DNA of 64,000 nt. Origin: Paenibacillus plantiphilus. GTDB lineage: Bacteria; Bacillota; Bacilli; Paenibacillales; Paenibacillaceae. This document shows, one piece after another, positions 8,423 to 16,326 of this stretch (its first letter is position 1; each line of letters starts with the position of its first letter). The stretch covers positions 186,001-250,000 of the forward strand of contig NZ_CAKMMF010000001.1 in NCBI RefSeq assembly GCF_927798095.1, given 5' to 3'. A program made the translations under genes and the position numbers. The notes below the pieces were generated by a model. The model was not told the DNA's origin. It did no database searches and saw only the letters and a program-made list of their open reading frames with translations.

Positions 8423-8968
8423 ATGAATCGGATGATGTTCTGGCTGCTTATTAATGAACAGAGGATGCTGCTGTGGGTGAACCGGAGAACTGCCAGGCCT
8501 GTCGTCGATGCGTGGCTTGGAGGCTGGCTGGGTATGGTTACGCATATGGGCGGCGCCACCTTTACGCTCGTTACCGCCCTGCTATGCGCCATTCTTGCCC
8601 CTGAGCCTTGGCAATCAGCCGGCTGGCAGTGTGCCGCAGCTGTTGCAATAAGTCATATTCCCGTTGCGATTGTTAAACGAAACTTCCGCCGGCTGCGCCC
8701 CTATCAGGCGCTGCCCGATGTGCATACATGCCGCAACCCGCTGCGCGACTCGTCGTTTCCTTCCGGTCATACGACAGCGATCTTCGCTTGGCTGACGCCT
8801 TGGCTGCTCGTCGATGCCGCCTCGCTCTCGCTTCTGCTTCCTGTCGCGCTCGTCATTGGCTTGTCCGTGGCATGGTCCCGCATGTATCTAGGCTTGCATT
8901 ACCCTTCCGATGTTGCAGCAGGCGCACTGCTTGGGTCATTGACTTCCGCGCTCGTAGCGCTCTCCTGA
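8423..8968 (+). CDS. PAP2-family membrane lipid phosphatase (BcrC-like)
   Basis: A 181-residue polytopic phosphatase carrying the three PAP2 motifs: K85 to R92-P93 (KRNFRRLRP), PSGH at 113-116 and SRMYLGLHYPSD at 152-163, with His116 and His159 as catalytic residues. This size and motif spacing match undecaprenyl pyrophosphate phosphatases such as BcrC, which recycle the cell-wall lipid carrier and give bacitracin tolerance. Phosphatidylglycerophosphatase activity is the alternative. AAGGGGG lies just before the ATG. Its last 70 bases overlap the convergent trmB gene. Confidence 0.85.
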   Translation: MNRMMFWLLINEQRMLLWVNRRTARPVVDAWLGGWLGMVTHMGGATFTLVTALLCAILAPEPWQSAGWQCAAAVAISHIPVAIVKRNFRRLRPYQALPDVHTCRNPLRDSSFPSGHTTAIFAWLTPWLLVDAASLSLLLPVALVIGLSVAWSRMYLGLHYPSDVAAGALLGSLTSALVALS

Positions 8969-9681
8969 TCCCTCTTCTGAGCTTCCTGCTTCGCTTCGCG
9001 ATGAGCGGCAATCGCCCGTTCACCAATCACAACCTCCACGCGATAAATATTGTTCCCCCGCTCGACAAACTTCGCTTCATATTCGGTCAGCACGAGATCG
9101 TCGCGCAGACTGTCCTTGTGCAGATGCAGGGAGATGTTCCGCATATGCAGCTCCATATCCGCGAAGCTGTTAAGGGAGAACTCAAACAGCGATTGTGAAT
9201 CCGTTTTGAAATGAATCTGACCGGTTTCATTCAGAATTTCAATATATTTCTCCACAAACCGCGGATGGGTCAATCTTCTGCGGGCATGCTTGCTCTTCGG
9301 CCACGGATCGCTGAAATTCAGATGGATGCGATCAATCTCGCCAGGCGCAAACATCGCTTCAATGCCCTCGATATTAGCACGCAGCAGCGCCAGATTCGGC
9401 GGCTCTTCAACCCCCTTCTCCGCCCATGCATTCCGCGCCTTCTCGCTAGCCCGGCGAATCAGCTCATCATACATATCCACCCCGATGAAGTTGATGTCCG
9501 GGTTGCGTACGCTCATATCACTGATGAAGCGGCCTTTACCCATGCCCAGCTCCACATAAATCGGATGATCATTGCCAAAAAACTCACGCCAGCGACCTTT
9601 GATCGGCGCCGCATCCAGCACGACAAGCTCAGGCTGAGCCTCCAAACTTTCACGTATTCCTTTTCTTCCTCTAAGACGCAT
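8899..9681 (-). CDS. trmB: tRNA (guanine-N7-)-methyltransferase
   Basis: SAM-dependent enzyme that makes m7G46 in the tRNA variable loop. The 260 residues contain VELGMGKG (43-50, SAM loop), FIGVDMY (65-71), NFSDPWPKSKHARRR (122-136, the TrmB signature) and FKTD (158-161). The family is usually about 215-230 residues. Here an extra 40-residue tail rich in Ala, Glu, Gln and Ser follows VVIGERAIA and runs into the convergent PAP2 gene. The GAGGAATT before the ATG is an acceptable ribosome binding site. Function is secure; the tail looks like a low-complexity extension. Confidence 0.95.
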   Translation of the reverse strand: MRLRGRKGIRESLEAQPELVVLDAAPIKGRWREFFGNDHPIYVELGMGKGRFISDMSVRNPDINFIGVDMYDELIRRASEKARNAWAEKGVEEPPNLALLRANIEGIEAMFAPGEIDRIHLNFSDPWPKSKHARRRLTHPRFVEKYIEILNETGQIHFKTDSQSLFEFSLNSFADMELHMRNISLHLHKDSLRDDLVLTEYEAKFVERGNNIYRVEVVIGERAIAAHREAKQEAQKRDQESATSAEVNDPSSAPAATSEG

Positions 9682-9769
9682 AATCGATCAATTCCTCCAT
9701 TAATAAACTAGTCCCTATTGTGCCTAACATCGACGGGAATGTAAAGCCTGTCCATAGATTTGGGCAAAA

Positions 9770-9805
9770 TAAAAAGCCGAAAGGCGTTGATGCCCCATCC
9801 GGCTT
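9770..9805 (-). terminator. Intrinsic terminator
   Basis: On the minus strand, AAGCCGGATGGGGC pairs with GCCTTTCGGCTT, then TTTATTTT. It ends the small gene at 9828-10031. Confidence 0.8.
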
Positions 9806-9827
9806 GAAAGGTTGCTGGTATACTGTC

Positions 9828-10031
9828 TTAGTTAAGCAACTGACGCGGAATGCCCTGTCCATTGCTGGAATCACTCTTGCCTTCGAGCATTTCGTTCAAT
9901 TTCTTGCGAGCCGACACTTCAATGTTGTGATTGCCATGAAAGCGAATACCGGCCAGCGCCATCATTTCTTTTCTCGTTAGCTCCACGGTTACTTTCTCGT
10001 CCCCATGCGGAATTTTTACCTGTGTGTTCAT
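9828..10031 (-). CDS. Small conserved-looking protein of unknown function
   Basis: 67 residues, hydrophilic, with an N-terminal VKIPHGDEKVTVELTRKEMM segment, then GIRFHGNHNIEVSARKKLNEML and a Ser/Asn/Gln tail. AGGTGATG lies close before the ATG and a clean terminator follows, so it looks like a complete single-gene unit. No domain is recognised. The charge pattern suggests a soluble protein. Function unknown. Confidence 0.7.
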   Translation of the reverse strand: MNTQVKIPHGDEKVTVELTRKEMMALAGIRFHGNHNIEVSARKKLNEMLEGKSDSSNGQGIPRQLLN

Positions 10032-10153
10032 TTCACATCACCTCACGGTTTAATTGTACCATTATTTCCAGAAAACCGACTTACTATGACAAGGGAGTGA
10101 TGAGTAGTAAAATGAAAGAAAATGTTGATCTGTCGCACTTTTAATTTAACACA

Positions 10154-10339
10154 TCATGTTAGGTTTAGCAAGCGATTTTCGAAAATAAAGTTTGGTAAAT
10201 TCCCAGCTATCAGCGCCTGTTTTAATCGTTCGACTGTGATCATGCCGCATTGCGCGCAGCTCCGGGCACGCGGTGTTTCGCTGCATTTGCAGCGCCATCT
10301 CCCGCGCTTGAAGCCGCCGGGGCGCGCCGTCGCCTTCAA
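10154..10339 (-). CDS. Putative small zinc-ribbon protein (doubtful start)
   Basis: From a TTG the frame reads 61 residues. Its core RCKCSETPRARSCAQCGM has two Cys pairs (C-x-C, then C-x2-C) in zinc-ribbon spacing. It is followed by an amphipathic VERLKQALIAGNLPNFIFEN segment that looks like real protein. No good ribosome binding site precedes the TTG. An ATG-initiated frame (MPHNNMLQFGRIEG) opens upstream in another register, so the gene may be frameshifted or start unusually. Family not identified. Confidence 0.3.
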   Translation of the reverse strand: MKATARPGGFKRGRWRCKCSETPRARSCAQCGMITVERLKQALIAGNLPNFIFENRLLNLT

Positions 10340-10524
10340 TCCGTCCGAACTGCAGCATATTGTTATGCGGCATAGCGTTTCGCCGGGTTTTTCGTTACAA
10401 TTATATTTAACCAGACGATAACGTTCTGACACCCTACTTAATAGGTTGAACGAGAGACAGGACAGTATAGCCTGCGAATCAATGCGGACAAGAACCGAAT
10501 GATATCGCAAGAGGAGCACAACAT

Positions 10525-11493
10525 ATGCATACACAAGCAAAGCAAGCCGGACTCCACCTTGAGCCGCAGCTTTGGGGCGACAAAAGATTTCATACCTGGA
10601 ATGTTGAAATGCGGGAACAATTCGGCGGCAAAGTGTTCAAGGTGATGCTGGATGCCGGGTTCACCTGCCCGAATCGCGACGGCTCTATCGCCACTGGCGG
10701 CTGCACATTCTGCAGTGCGCGCGGGTCGGGTGATTTTGCCGGAAGCCGCAGGAATGATCTCGTAACACAATTCAATACGATAAGGGACCGCCAGCATCAG
10801 AAATGGCCTGCGGCGCAGTATATCGGCTATTTTCAAGCTTATACGAATACTTATGCCCCAGTTGATGAGCTTCGGGAATATTACGAGGTTGTACTGCAGC
10901 AGCCCGGCGTTGTCGGATTGGCAATTGCGACCAGACCGGATTGCTTGCCAGACGATGTTATCGACTATTTGGCCGAGCTGAACGAGCGCACATACCTGTG
11001 GGTGGAGATGGGGCTTCAGACGATTCATGAATCGACCTCGAAGCTCATTAACCGCGCCCATGATACGCAATGCTATCTGGATGCAGTGGCAAGGCTGCGC
11101 GCGCGCGGAATCCGTGTCTGCGCCCATATCATTTACGGCCTGCCTCAGGAAACCCACGAAATGATGCTGGCTACCGGCAAAGCCGTCGCAGCGATGGACG
11201 TGCAGGGGATCAAGATCCACCTCCTCCATCTCATGCGCAAAACACCGATGGTCAAGCAGTACGAGGCCGGTTTGCTTCGGTTTCTGGAGCAGGACGAATA
11301 CATTGAGCTGATCGTCGATACGCTCGAAATACTGCCGCCAGACATGATCGTCCACCGATTGACTGGCGATGCGCCGCGCGATCTGCTCATCGGCCCGATG
11401 TGGAGCCTCAAGAAATGGGAGGTGCTCAACGCGATAGACAGCGCGCTGCGTACCCGCGAGACATGGCAAGGCCGACTGTGGGAGGCGCAGTAG
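10525..11493 (+). CDS. ytqA: YtqA-type radical SAM protein
   Basis: A 322-residue radical SAM enzyme of the TIGR01212/YtqA family. The cluster-binding cysteines are C48, C60 and C63 in GFTCPNRDG and TGGCTFCSARG, the long-spaced pattern of this family (also in Elp3-like proteins). The TIM-barrel follows with GYFQAYTNTYAP, WVEMGLQT and GLPQETHEMM. GAGGAG lies 8 bases before the ATG. It is one base from the next gene, a methyltransferase acting on the tRNA wobble uridine, so a tRNA-modification role is likely. The exact reaction of YtqA is not established to my knowledge. Confidence 0.92.
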   Translation: MHTQAKQAGLHLEPQLWGDKRFHTWNVEMREQFGGKVFKVMLDAGFTCPNRDGSIATGGCTFCSARGSGDFAGSRRNDLVTQFNTIRDRQHQKWPAAQYIGYFQAYTNTYAPVDELREYYEVVLQQPGVVGLAIATRPDCLPDDVIDYLAELNERTYLWVEMGLQTIHESTSKLINRAHDTQCYLDAVARLRARGIRVCAHIIYGLPQETHEMMLATGKAVAAMDVQGIKIHLLHLMRKTPMVKQYEAGLLRFLEQDEYIELIVDTLEILPPDMIVHRLTGDAPRDLLIGPMWSLKKWEVLNAIDSALRTRETWQGRLWEAQ

Positions 11494-11494
11494 G

Positions 11495-12277
11495 ATGGGT
11501 TTTCTATCTGTGCTGAGCATGGCTCACAAGTTGATCGTGGAGCGGGTATCGCCAGGCGACACCGTTGTCGACGCTACCTGCGGCAACGGTGTCGACACGC
11601 GCTTTCTCGCTGAGCTCGTAGGCGCTCGCGGCACGGTGTACGCCTTTGACATCCAGGCGCAAGCACTGCAGCGCACCAGCGAGCGGCTCGCTCCGCTTGC
11701 GGCCGCAGGCAAGCTGCCGCTACTGCACCTTGTGCAGGACAGCCACGCGGCGATGGCGGCCTACGTTGCCATGCCGCCGCAGGGGGTGATGGCCGCGATG
11801 GTCGCGCCGCCTGCGGCCTCGGGCTCAAGGCTGATGGGGCCGAGGCTGGTGGGGCCAGCTGGGGCTGAGGCCGCGCGGTTGGCGGAGTCATTAGCGGCCG
11901 AGAGCCTGTCGTGGGCGGCCGCTGGGGACGTGGCTGCTGCGAATGGCTCGCGGGCGGAGTATGCGGCTGCCCAACATTCGTCCAAAGCTGCTGCGGTCAT
12001 GTTCAATCTCGGCTATTTGCCGGGAGCGGATGCGGATCCCGCCGTTATAACCAAGACGGATTCCACACTGGCAGCATTGGATGCCGCGTTGACACTGCTT
12101 CGCCCGGGCGGCATTATAACGATAGTCGTTTATCCGGGGCATGTTGGCGGCGAGCTGGAAGCAGCATCCGTCGAAAACTGGGCATCTGCTCTGCCTCAAC
12201 TAACAGCGCAAGCCGTTCTTTACCGAATGGCCCAGAAACCCGATTCTCCTTATCTCATTGCAGTCGAGAAGAAATAA
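11495..12277 (+). CDS. mnmM: tRNA mnm5s2U methyltransferase MnmM (YtqB) with Ala-rich insertion
   Basis: YtqB/MnmM methylates nm5s2U34 to mnm5s2U34 in tRNAs of Gram-positive bacteria. The SAM loop is VVDATCGNGVDT (24-35), the acidic strand is AFDIQAQ (50-56) and the family motif VMFNLGYLPG is at 168-177. The C-terminal LRPGGIITIVVYPGH is conserved. Between residues about 103 and 165, where family members are nearly continuous, there is a GC-rich, Ala/Gly/Ser insertion (for example PPAASGSRLMGPRLVGPAG). The frame stays open and catalytic segments are intact, so the enzyme is probably active. It starts one base after the ytqA stop. Confidence 0.9.
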   Translation: MGFLSVLSMAHKLIVERVSPGDTVVDATCGNGVDTRFLAELVGARGTVYAFDIQAQALQRTSERLAPLAAAGKLPLLHLVQDSHAAMAAYVAMPPQGVMAAMVAPPAASGSRLMGPRLVGPAGAEAARLAESLAAESLSWAAAGDVAAANGSRAEYAAAQHSSKAAAVMFNLGYLPGADADPAVITKTDSTLAALDAALTLLRPGGIITIVVYPGHVGGELEAASVENWASALPQLTAQAVLYRMAQKPDSPYLIAVEKK

Positions 12278-12292
12278 AGCCGTAAACATCTG

Positions 12293-13057
12293 AAAGCGGG
12301 TTTTTCCCGCTTACAGCCTGCGATGATGCTGGGTTGACGCGCTGTAAGCGGGTTTTTCCGTTTTACAGACGGGGCTTGTGCGCTCAGATGGGCTGGATTG
12401 GAGCTGTAAAGCGGTTTCTCCCGCTTACAGCCTGCAATGATGCTGGTTTGACGCGCTGTAAGCGGGTTTTTCCGTTTTACAGACGGCGCTTGTGCGCTCA
12501 GATGGGCTGGGTTGGGGCTGGAAGCCGATTTCTCCCGCTTACAGCCAGCGATGATACTGGTTTGACGCGCTGTAAGCGGGTTTTTCCGTTTTACAGACGG
12601 GTCTTGTGCGCTCAGATGGGCTGAGTTGAAGCTGTAAAGCGATTTCTCCCGCTTACAGCCTGCGATGATGCTGGTTTGACGCGCTGTAAGCGGGTTTTTC
12701 CGTTTTACAGACGGGGCTTGTGCGCTCATATGGGCTGGGTTGAAGCTGTAAAGCGGTTTCTGAGACAGTCGATTAACTGTTTACATTTCAAACCATTCAC
12801 TGAAATCGATTGAAATTCGCCTTTCAAAAGCGTTTATATCGACTTTTTGGGGTGAAAGGTGGGGTTTTTCTCACCGGAAATCGATTTTTGAAGCTCAACT
12901 ATTTTTGTAAACGAATTAATCGACAGTCTCTTTCTCCCGCTTACAGCTAGTAATGATGTTAGTTTGGCGCGCTGTAAGCAGGTTTTTCCGTTTTACAGAC
13001 GGGGCTTGTGCGCTCAGATGGGCTGGGTTGGAGCTGTAAAGCGGTTTCTCCCGCTCG
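12293..13057. repeat. 114-bp tandem array of paired 27-bp hairpins
   Basis: About five full units with an exact 114-bp period (GCTGTAAGCGGG at 12341, 12455, 12569, 12683, and 12971 after removing a 174-bp insertion). Each unit carries two 27-bp hairpins of the form CTGTAA, N4, GTTTYTC, N4, TTACAG, spaced 62 and 52 bp. The units are 90% or more alike. Because 114 is divisible by 3, frames stay open through them, but no start signal supports coding. Related arrays occur near 21.5 and 49.2 kb. Confidence 0.9.
12762..12930. mobile_element. 169-bp MITE-like element with 5-bp target duplication
   Basis: Terminal inverted repeats of about 24 bp (GAGACAGTCGATTAA at the left, GAGACTGTCGATTAA read inward from the right, continuing to GTTTACA) bound a 169-bp non-coding element. 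It interrupts one unit of the hairpin array. The flanking TTTCT is duplicated exactly (12757-12761 and 12931-12935), and removing element plus one copy restores the 114-bp register. No transposase is present, so it is a non-autonomous element moved in trans. Confidence 0.88.
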
Positions 13058-13134
13058 AAGCAATCGATGATGCAGCTGCCTGTTTGTTCATTTAATCATC
13101 CGACTAAATTAATTATTTCAGGAGGTCTATGACC

Positions 13135-13527
13135 ATGGCTGTTCGCAAGCTTGAGCATGTGGGAATTATGGTAGCTGATTTGGAGAAATCGATCTCCTTC
13201 TACACCGAGATTATCGGATTTCGCCATCTGGGCACGATGGTACATACGAATGGTGTTATTCGCCTCGCCTTTCTGGCAGCGGCTGATAGCAGCGAGACTG
13301 AGGTTGAGTTGATAGAAGGCTACAACCATTCACTGCCGGCTGAAGGCAAAGTGCATCACATCGCATTTACGGTAGATGATGTAGAGGCCGAATTCGAGCG
13401 CATCACGGAACTCGGGGTCCCCCTTAAAGATACGGAGATTACAACATTGCCAAACGGCAGCCGATATTTTTTCTTCTACGGTCCAGATGGGGAGTATCTT
13501 GAGATGTTCCAGCCTGCGGCAAAATAA
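13135..13527 (+). CDS. VOC/glyoxalase-family protein
   Basis: 130 residues forming two beta-alpha-beta-beta-beta modules, as in glyoxalase I. Putative metal ligands are H8 (LEHVGIMV), E58 (VELIEG), H74 or H75 (VHHIAFTVDD) and E123 (GEYLEMFQ), so all four positions are filled. A strong AGGAGG lies 3 bases before an ATG at 13129 and 9 before this ATG, which is preferred. Lactoylglutathione/bacillithiol lyase, methylmalonyl-CoA epimerase-like or other VOC chemistry is possible. Substrate not assigned. Confidence 0.85.
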   Translation: MAVRKLEHVGIMVADLEKSISFYTEIIGFRHLGTMVHTNGVIRLAFLAAADSSETEVELIEGYNHSLPAEGKVHHIAFTVDDVEAEFERITELGVPLKDTEITTLPNGSRYFFFYGPDGEYLEMFQPAAK

Positions 13528-13697
13528 TCTTTACCGCGTACGCCATCATTTCGCAGCACAATGCGACCTTATTTACCCCTCCGGCTGGATGTCCCATGAC
13601 GCGTACATGCAAACCGAGGGAAGCAGCAGAAATGTTTATTTTATAGCTCATATCCAACATCTATATCTTTCAAACCAACTTATAAGGAGCGATCATA

Positions 13698-14666
13698 TTG
13701 ATACAGCCATATCCACTTCAATTTCAGGCAGAGATGAAAGAACGCATATGGGGCGGACGTGCGCTTGAGGAATTCGGGCTGCAGCTTCCGGAGGGGGCCA
13801 TCGGCGAGGGTTGGATGATCGGCGACCATCCAAATGGTACGACGAAGGTCATTAATGGCGAGCTGGCAGGACTTGGCCTGGACGACATACGCGTGAAATA
13901 CGGTCGCGAGTTTTTCGGAACGCACGGCTTCTCGGAGCGCAATGGACGATTCCCGCTTCTGATTAAATTGCTCGATTGCAACGATGATCTTTCTATTCAG
14001 GTGCATCCCACGGATGCCTATGAAGGGCTGCCGGACGGAGAGCTTGGCAAGACGGAAATGTGGTATATTCTCGATGCCAAGCCGGGCGCGCGAATCATCT
14101 ACGGTCTGAAGGACGGCATCGATCGCGCCGCATTAGCCGCAGCTATTGAGGAAGGCCGCGTAATGGACTGCCTGCAGGAAGTGCCAGTAGAAGCGGGCGA
14201 TGCCTTCTACATTCCTGCGGGAACTGTTCATGCGCTGTGCGCAGGCGTCGTCGTTGCCGAAATTCAACAAAATTCCGATACGACCTACCGCGTGTTCGAT
14301 TATAACCGCCCGGGACTTGACGGCAAGCCCAGAGAGCTGCATGTGGAGGATTCGCTGAATGTTACCGCTTATGAGGGCGCAGGCGCCAAGCGCATGAAGA
14401 CTGACGGCATCGGCGCCAATGAATGGCTCACGATTGCGGAATCGCCTTATTTTATCGTCGAAAAGGGTCTTGTACGCGCTCCCTGGCAGCTCTCGACAAC
14501 ACCGGAGAGCTTCGTTATTCTCGTCATTGCCGAAGGCTCAGGAACCATTGGCTGGAATGACGGCGAGCAAGCCGCCAAAGCCGGCGACTGCTTCCTGCTG
14601 CCAGCCAGCCTTGGCGGCTACACATTAGATGGAAGCATGACCGTTCTGCGCAGCATAATCCCTTAG
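13698..14666 (+). CDS. manA: Mannose-6-phosphate isomerase, class I
   Basis: Zinc enzyme interconverting mannose-6-phosphate and fructose-6-phosphate. The 322 residues are the compact Firmicutes type. Zinc ligands are Q101 and H103 (IQVHPTD), E120 (GKTEMWY) and H178 (GTVHAL). The C-terminal cupin half has the short WNDGEQAAKAGDCFLLPAS segment. The TTG start at 13698 has AAGGAG 8 bases upstream; no better start exists. It stands alone and may supply GDP-mannose precursors or mannose use. Gene symbol by family; pmi is a synonym. Confidence 0.93.
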   Translation: MIQPYPLQFQAEMKERIWGGRALEEFGLQLPEGAIGEGWMIGDHPNGTTKVINGELAGLGLDDIRVKYGREFFGTHGFSERNGRFPLLIKLLDCNDDLSIQVHPTDAYEGLPDGELGKTEMWYILDAKPGARIIYGLKDGIDRAALAAAIEEGRVMDCLQEVPVEAGDAFYIPAGTVHALCAGVVVAEIQQNSDTTYRVFDYNRPGLDGKPRELHVEDSLNVTAYEGAGAKRMKTDGIGANEWLTIAESPYFIVEKGLVRAPWQLSTTPESFVILVIAEGSGTIGWNDGEQAAKAGDCFLLPASLGGYTLDGSMTVLRSIIP

Positions 14667-14689
14667 AAGCAGCGGACAGCTCAAACCAT

Positions 14690-14843
14690 ATAGAGTCAGA
14701 ATAATGGTCATTTGTCGACCGCCGTCATGCAACGCCACACCGCGCGCTGGGAGCTGCGCGTCATTGCGGCTGTTCGACCGCCGACATGCAGAACGACGGT
14801 ATCGCGCCGGGAGCTGTGCGCGATACCGTCGTTCTGACTCTAT
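14690..14843. repeat. Nested inverted-repeat element with 19-bp perfect hairpin
   Basis: An inner perfect stem CAGAACGACGGTATCGCGC (14789-14807) pairs with 14818-14836 around a 10-base loop. An outer pair, ATAGAGTCAGAA (14690-14701) with TTCTGACTCTAT (14832-14843), overlaps the inner right arm by 5 bases, so the two folds compete. The segment 14714-14756 is similar to the complement of 21240-21300. It lies between manA and the ankyrin gene. Confidence 0.75.
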
Positions 14844-14889
14844 TCCGCTATCAGCTTGCAACTCACATCGACAGGAGACATCGGCAGCC

Positions 14890-16119
14890 ATGTTCAACTT
14901 CAGAGATATCGTCATCATTATTGCCAAGAAGCAAAAACCCGACAGCAACGAGGACAACTTTCCATTGGTCGGACGTATTGGATATATTCGAACGATCAGC
15001 TCTGACCGCAGACGCGCGCAAGTACGGTTTTTCGATTCCCCTCCCTATTACGCTGAGCACAGTGTGCTGCTGAATCAAATCGAACACTACGAAATTCAGA
15101 AGCACAGCTCCCTGCTGGTCCAATATCTCGAAGCAAAGCGCGGTGAGCCGTTCTACGATTTCCAGAGAGAAACCTACGACAATTACAATCCTCTTCCAGC
15201 TTACTTCAACCAGGCAATCGAGGACGGAAATATCGAGAAAGCGAAGAGCCTGCTGCCGCGAATTAGAGTGGATCGGAAATATATCCATTCGACGCCGCTG
15301 GAGACAGCCATAAGTCACAACAACACCGAGATGGTCAAATTTCTGCTGGATAATGGCGCGCATGCTGTGAAATCATCATTATTTTATGCGGTAGATGCCA
15401 ATAATCCGGAGATGGTCGCCTTTTTTCTGGAGAATGGTCCGGAATTGAACTACAAGGCAAGCGAACCCCCTTTCGACTTCTCGCCGCTCACGAGCGCCAT
15501 TCAGAAGAAATCAGTGCAGATCGTTGAGATGCTGCTGAAGGCCGGGGCTGACCCGCATATTACGATTCATTCGATGGAGGGAAATTTGAGCGCATTGGAA
15601 TACGCGTTGAAATTAGCCTATGAGAAGAAGAATGAGCCTGACCCCGAGCTTAAAGCCATTATTGAGCTGCTGCGAAAATATGCGGATGACCGCAATTATT
15701 CAACAGAGCTGCTGCTCGCTGCCAATAGAGGACATGTCGAAGGCGTCAGCCAATTAAGCGGGCATGGAGCCGATCTGGATTATGAGGATCCAATCACCAA
15801 TCATACGGCGCTTATTAAAGCCACTCTCGCCAATTCTCTTCCTGTTGTGCAGGAGTTGATTAGAAGAGGAGCCAATGTCAACTATGCAAGGACGTTCGAT
15901 GGCCAGACAGCGCTGCATATAGCGGCTCAATGCAACATCGCGGATATCGGGCTGGCCCTGCTCCGCGCTGGGGCCGATATCAATGCCAAGGATCATCACG
16001 GACGCACCTGTTCCGATTATTCACTCTTGAACAAGGGTCAGCCTGACTACTCTGTAACGAAGGGCCATAAGTCGCTGAGCGAGATTTTCCTGCTGCACCA
16101 AATCTATGGCAGCGTCTAA
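14890..16119 (+). CDS. Ankyrin-repeat protein
   Basis: 409 residues. The N-terminus (1-110) contains a beta-rich segment (FPLVGRIGYIRTISSDRRRA, VRFFDSP) that looks like a small SH3-like or KOW-like barrel. It is followed by ankyrin repeats from about 120 to the end: TPLETAISHNNTEMVKFLLDNGA, SPLTSAIQKKSVQIVEMLLKAGAD and TALHIAAQCNIADIGLALLRAGAD are clear copies, others degenerate. This start follows an AGGAGA and begins at the first credible protein sequence; an upstream ATG at 14704 would translate the inverted repeat. No signal peptide, so presumably a cytosolic protein-binding scaffold. Partner unknown. Confidence 0.88.
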   Translation: MFNFRDIVIIIAKKQKPDSNEDNFPLVGRIGYIRTISSDRRRAQVRFFDSPPYYAEHSVLLNQIEHYEIQKHSSLLVQYLEAKRGEPFYDFQRETYDNYNPLPAYFNQAIEDGNIEKAKSLLPRIRVDRKYIHSTPLETAISHNNTEMVKFLLDNGAHAVKSSLFYAVDANNPEMVAFFLENGPELNYKASEPPFDFSPLTSAIQKKSVQIVEMLLKAGADPHITIHSMEGNLSALEYALKLAYEKKNEPDPELKAIIELLRKYADDRNYSTELLLAANRGHVEGVSQLSGHGADLDYEDPITNHTALIKATLANSLPVVQELIRRGANVNYARTFDGQTALHIAAQCNIADIGLALLRAGADINAKDHHGRTCSDYSLLNKGQPDYSVTKGHKSLSEIFLLHQIYGSV

Positions 16120-16202
16120 TGGGCCATGCCATGCAGGCTGTTGTATGAAATGGGGCTGTCCGAAAAGTCCAATATCCAATTCGCGAGTCCCAAATGATGT
16201 GA

Positions 16203-16252
16203 AAAGATGCCTCCAAAACCACTATAAAAGTGAGGATGGAAGCATCTTTTTC
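16203..16252 (+). terminator. Intrinsic terminator after the ankyrin gene
   Basis: AAGATGCCTCC with GGAAGCATCTTTTT encloses an inner CCACT/AGTGAGG stem, with a T-run on the plus strand. Confidence 0.75.
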
Positions 16253-16326
16253 ATCCTATATGCGGGGGCTTAGTCCATTTCGTATAGGACTGCTGCCGCC
16301 TGCTTAGGCTGCAGCTTGCGGCTTCA

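Noticed and set aside
12250-12729. A 159-codon frame with a 38-residue repeat (SVKRKNPLTARQTSIIAGCK)
   Set aside because: The unit length of 114 bp is a multiple of three, so frames stay open on both strands. There is no start signal, the MITE breaks the array, and hairpin structure explains the conservation better.
12293-13057. CRISPR array interpretation of the 114-bp repeats
   Set aside because: Units are identical through their whole length with no unique spacers, the period is too long, and no cas genes are near. The same holds for the arrays at 21.5 and 49.2 kb.
16151-16169. GGGGCTGTCCGAAAAGTCC as an IS end
   Set aside because: It resembles terminal sequences of some IS families, but no partner inverted repeat or transposase fragment is visible nearby. 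Too little to call a mobile element.
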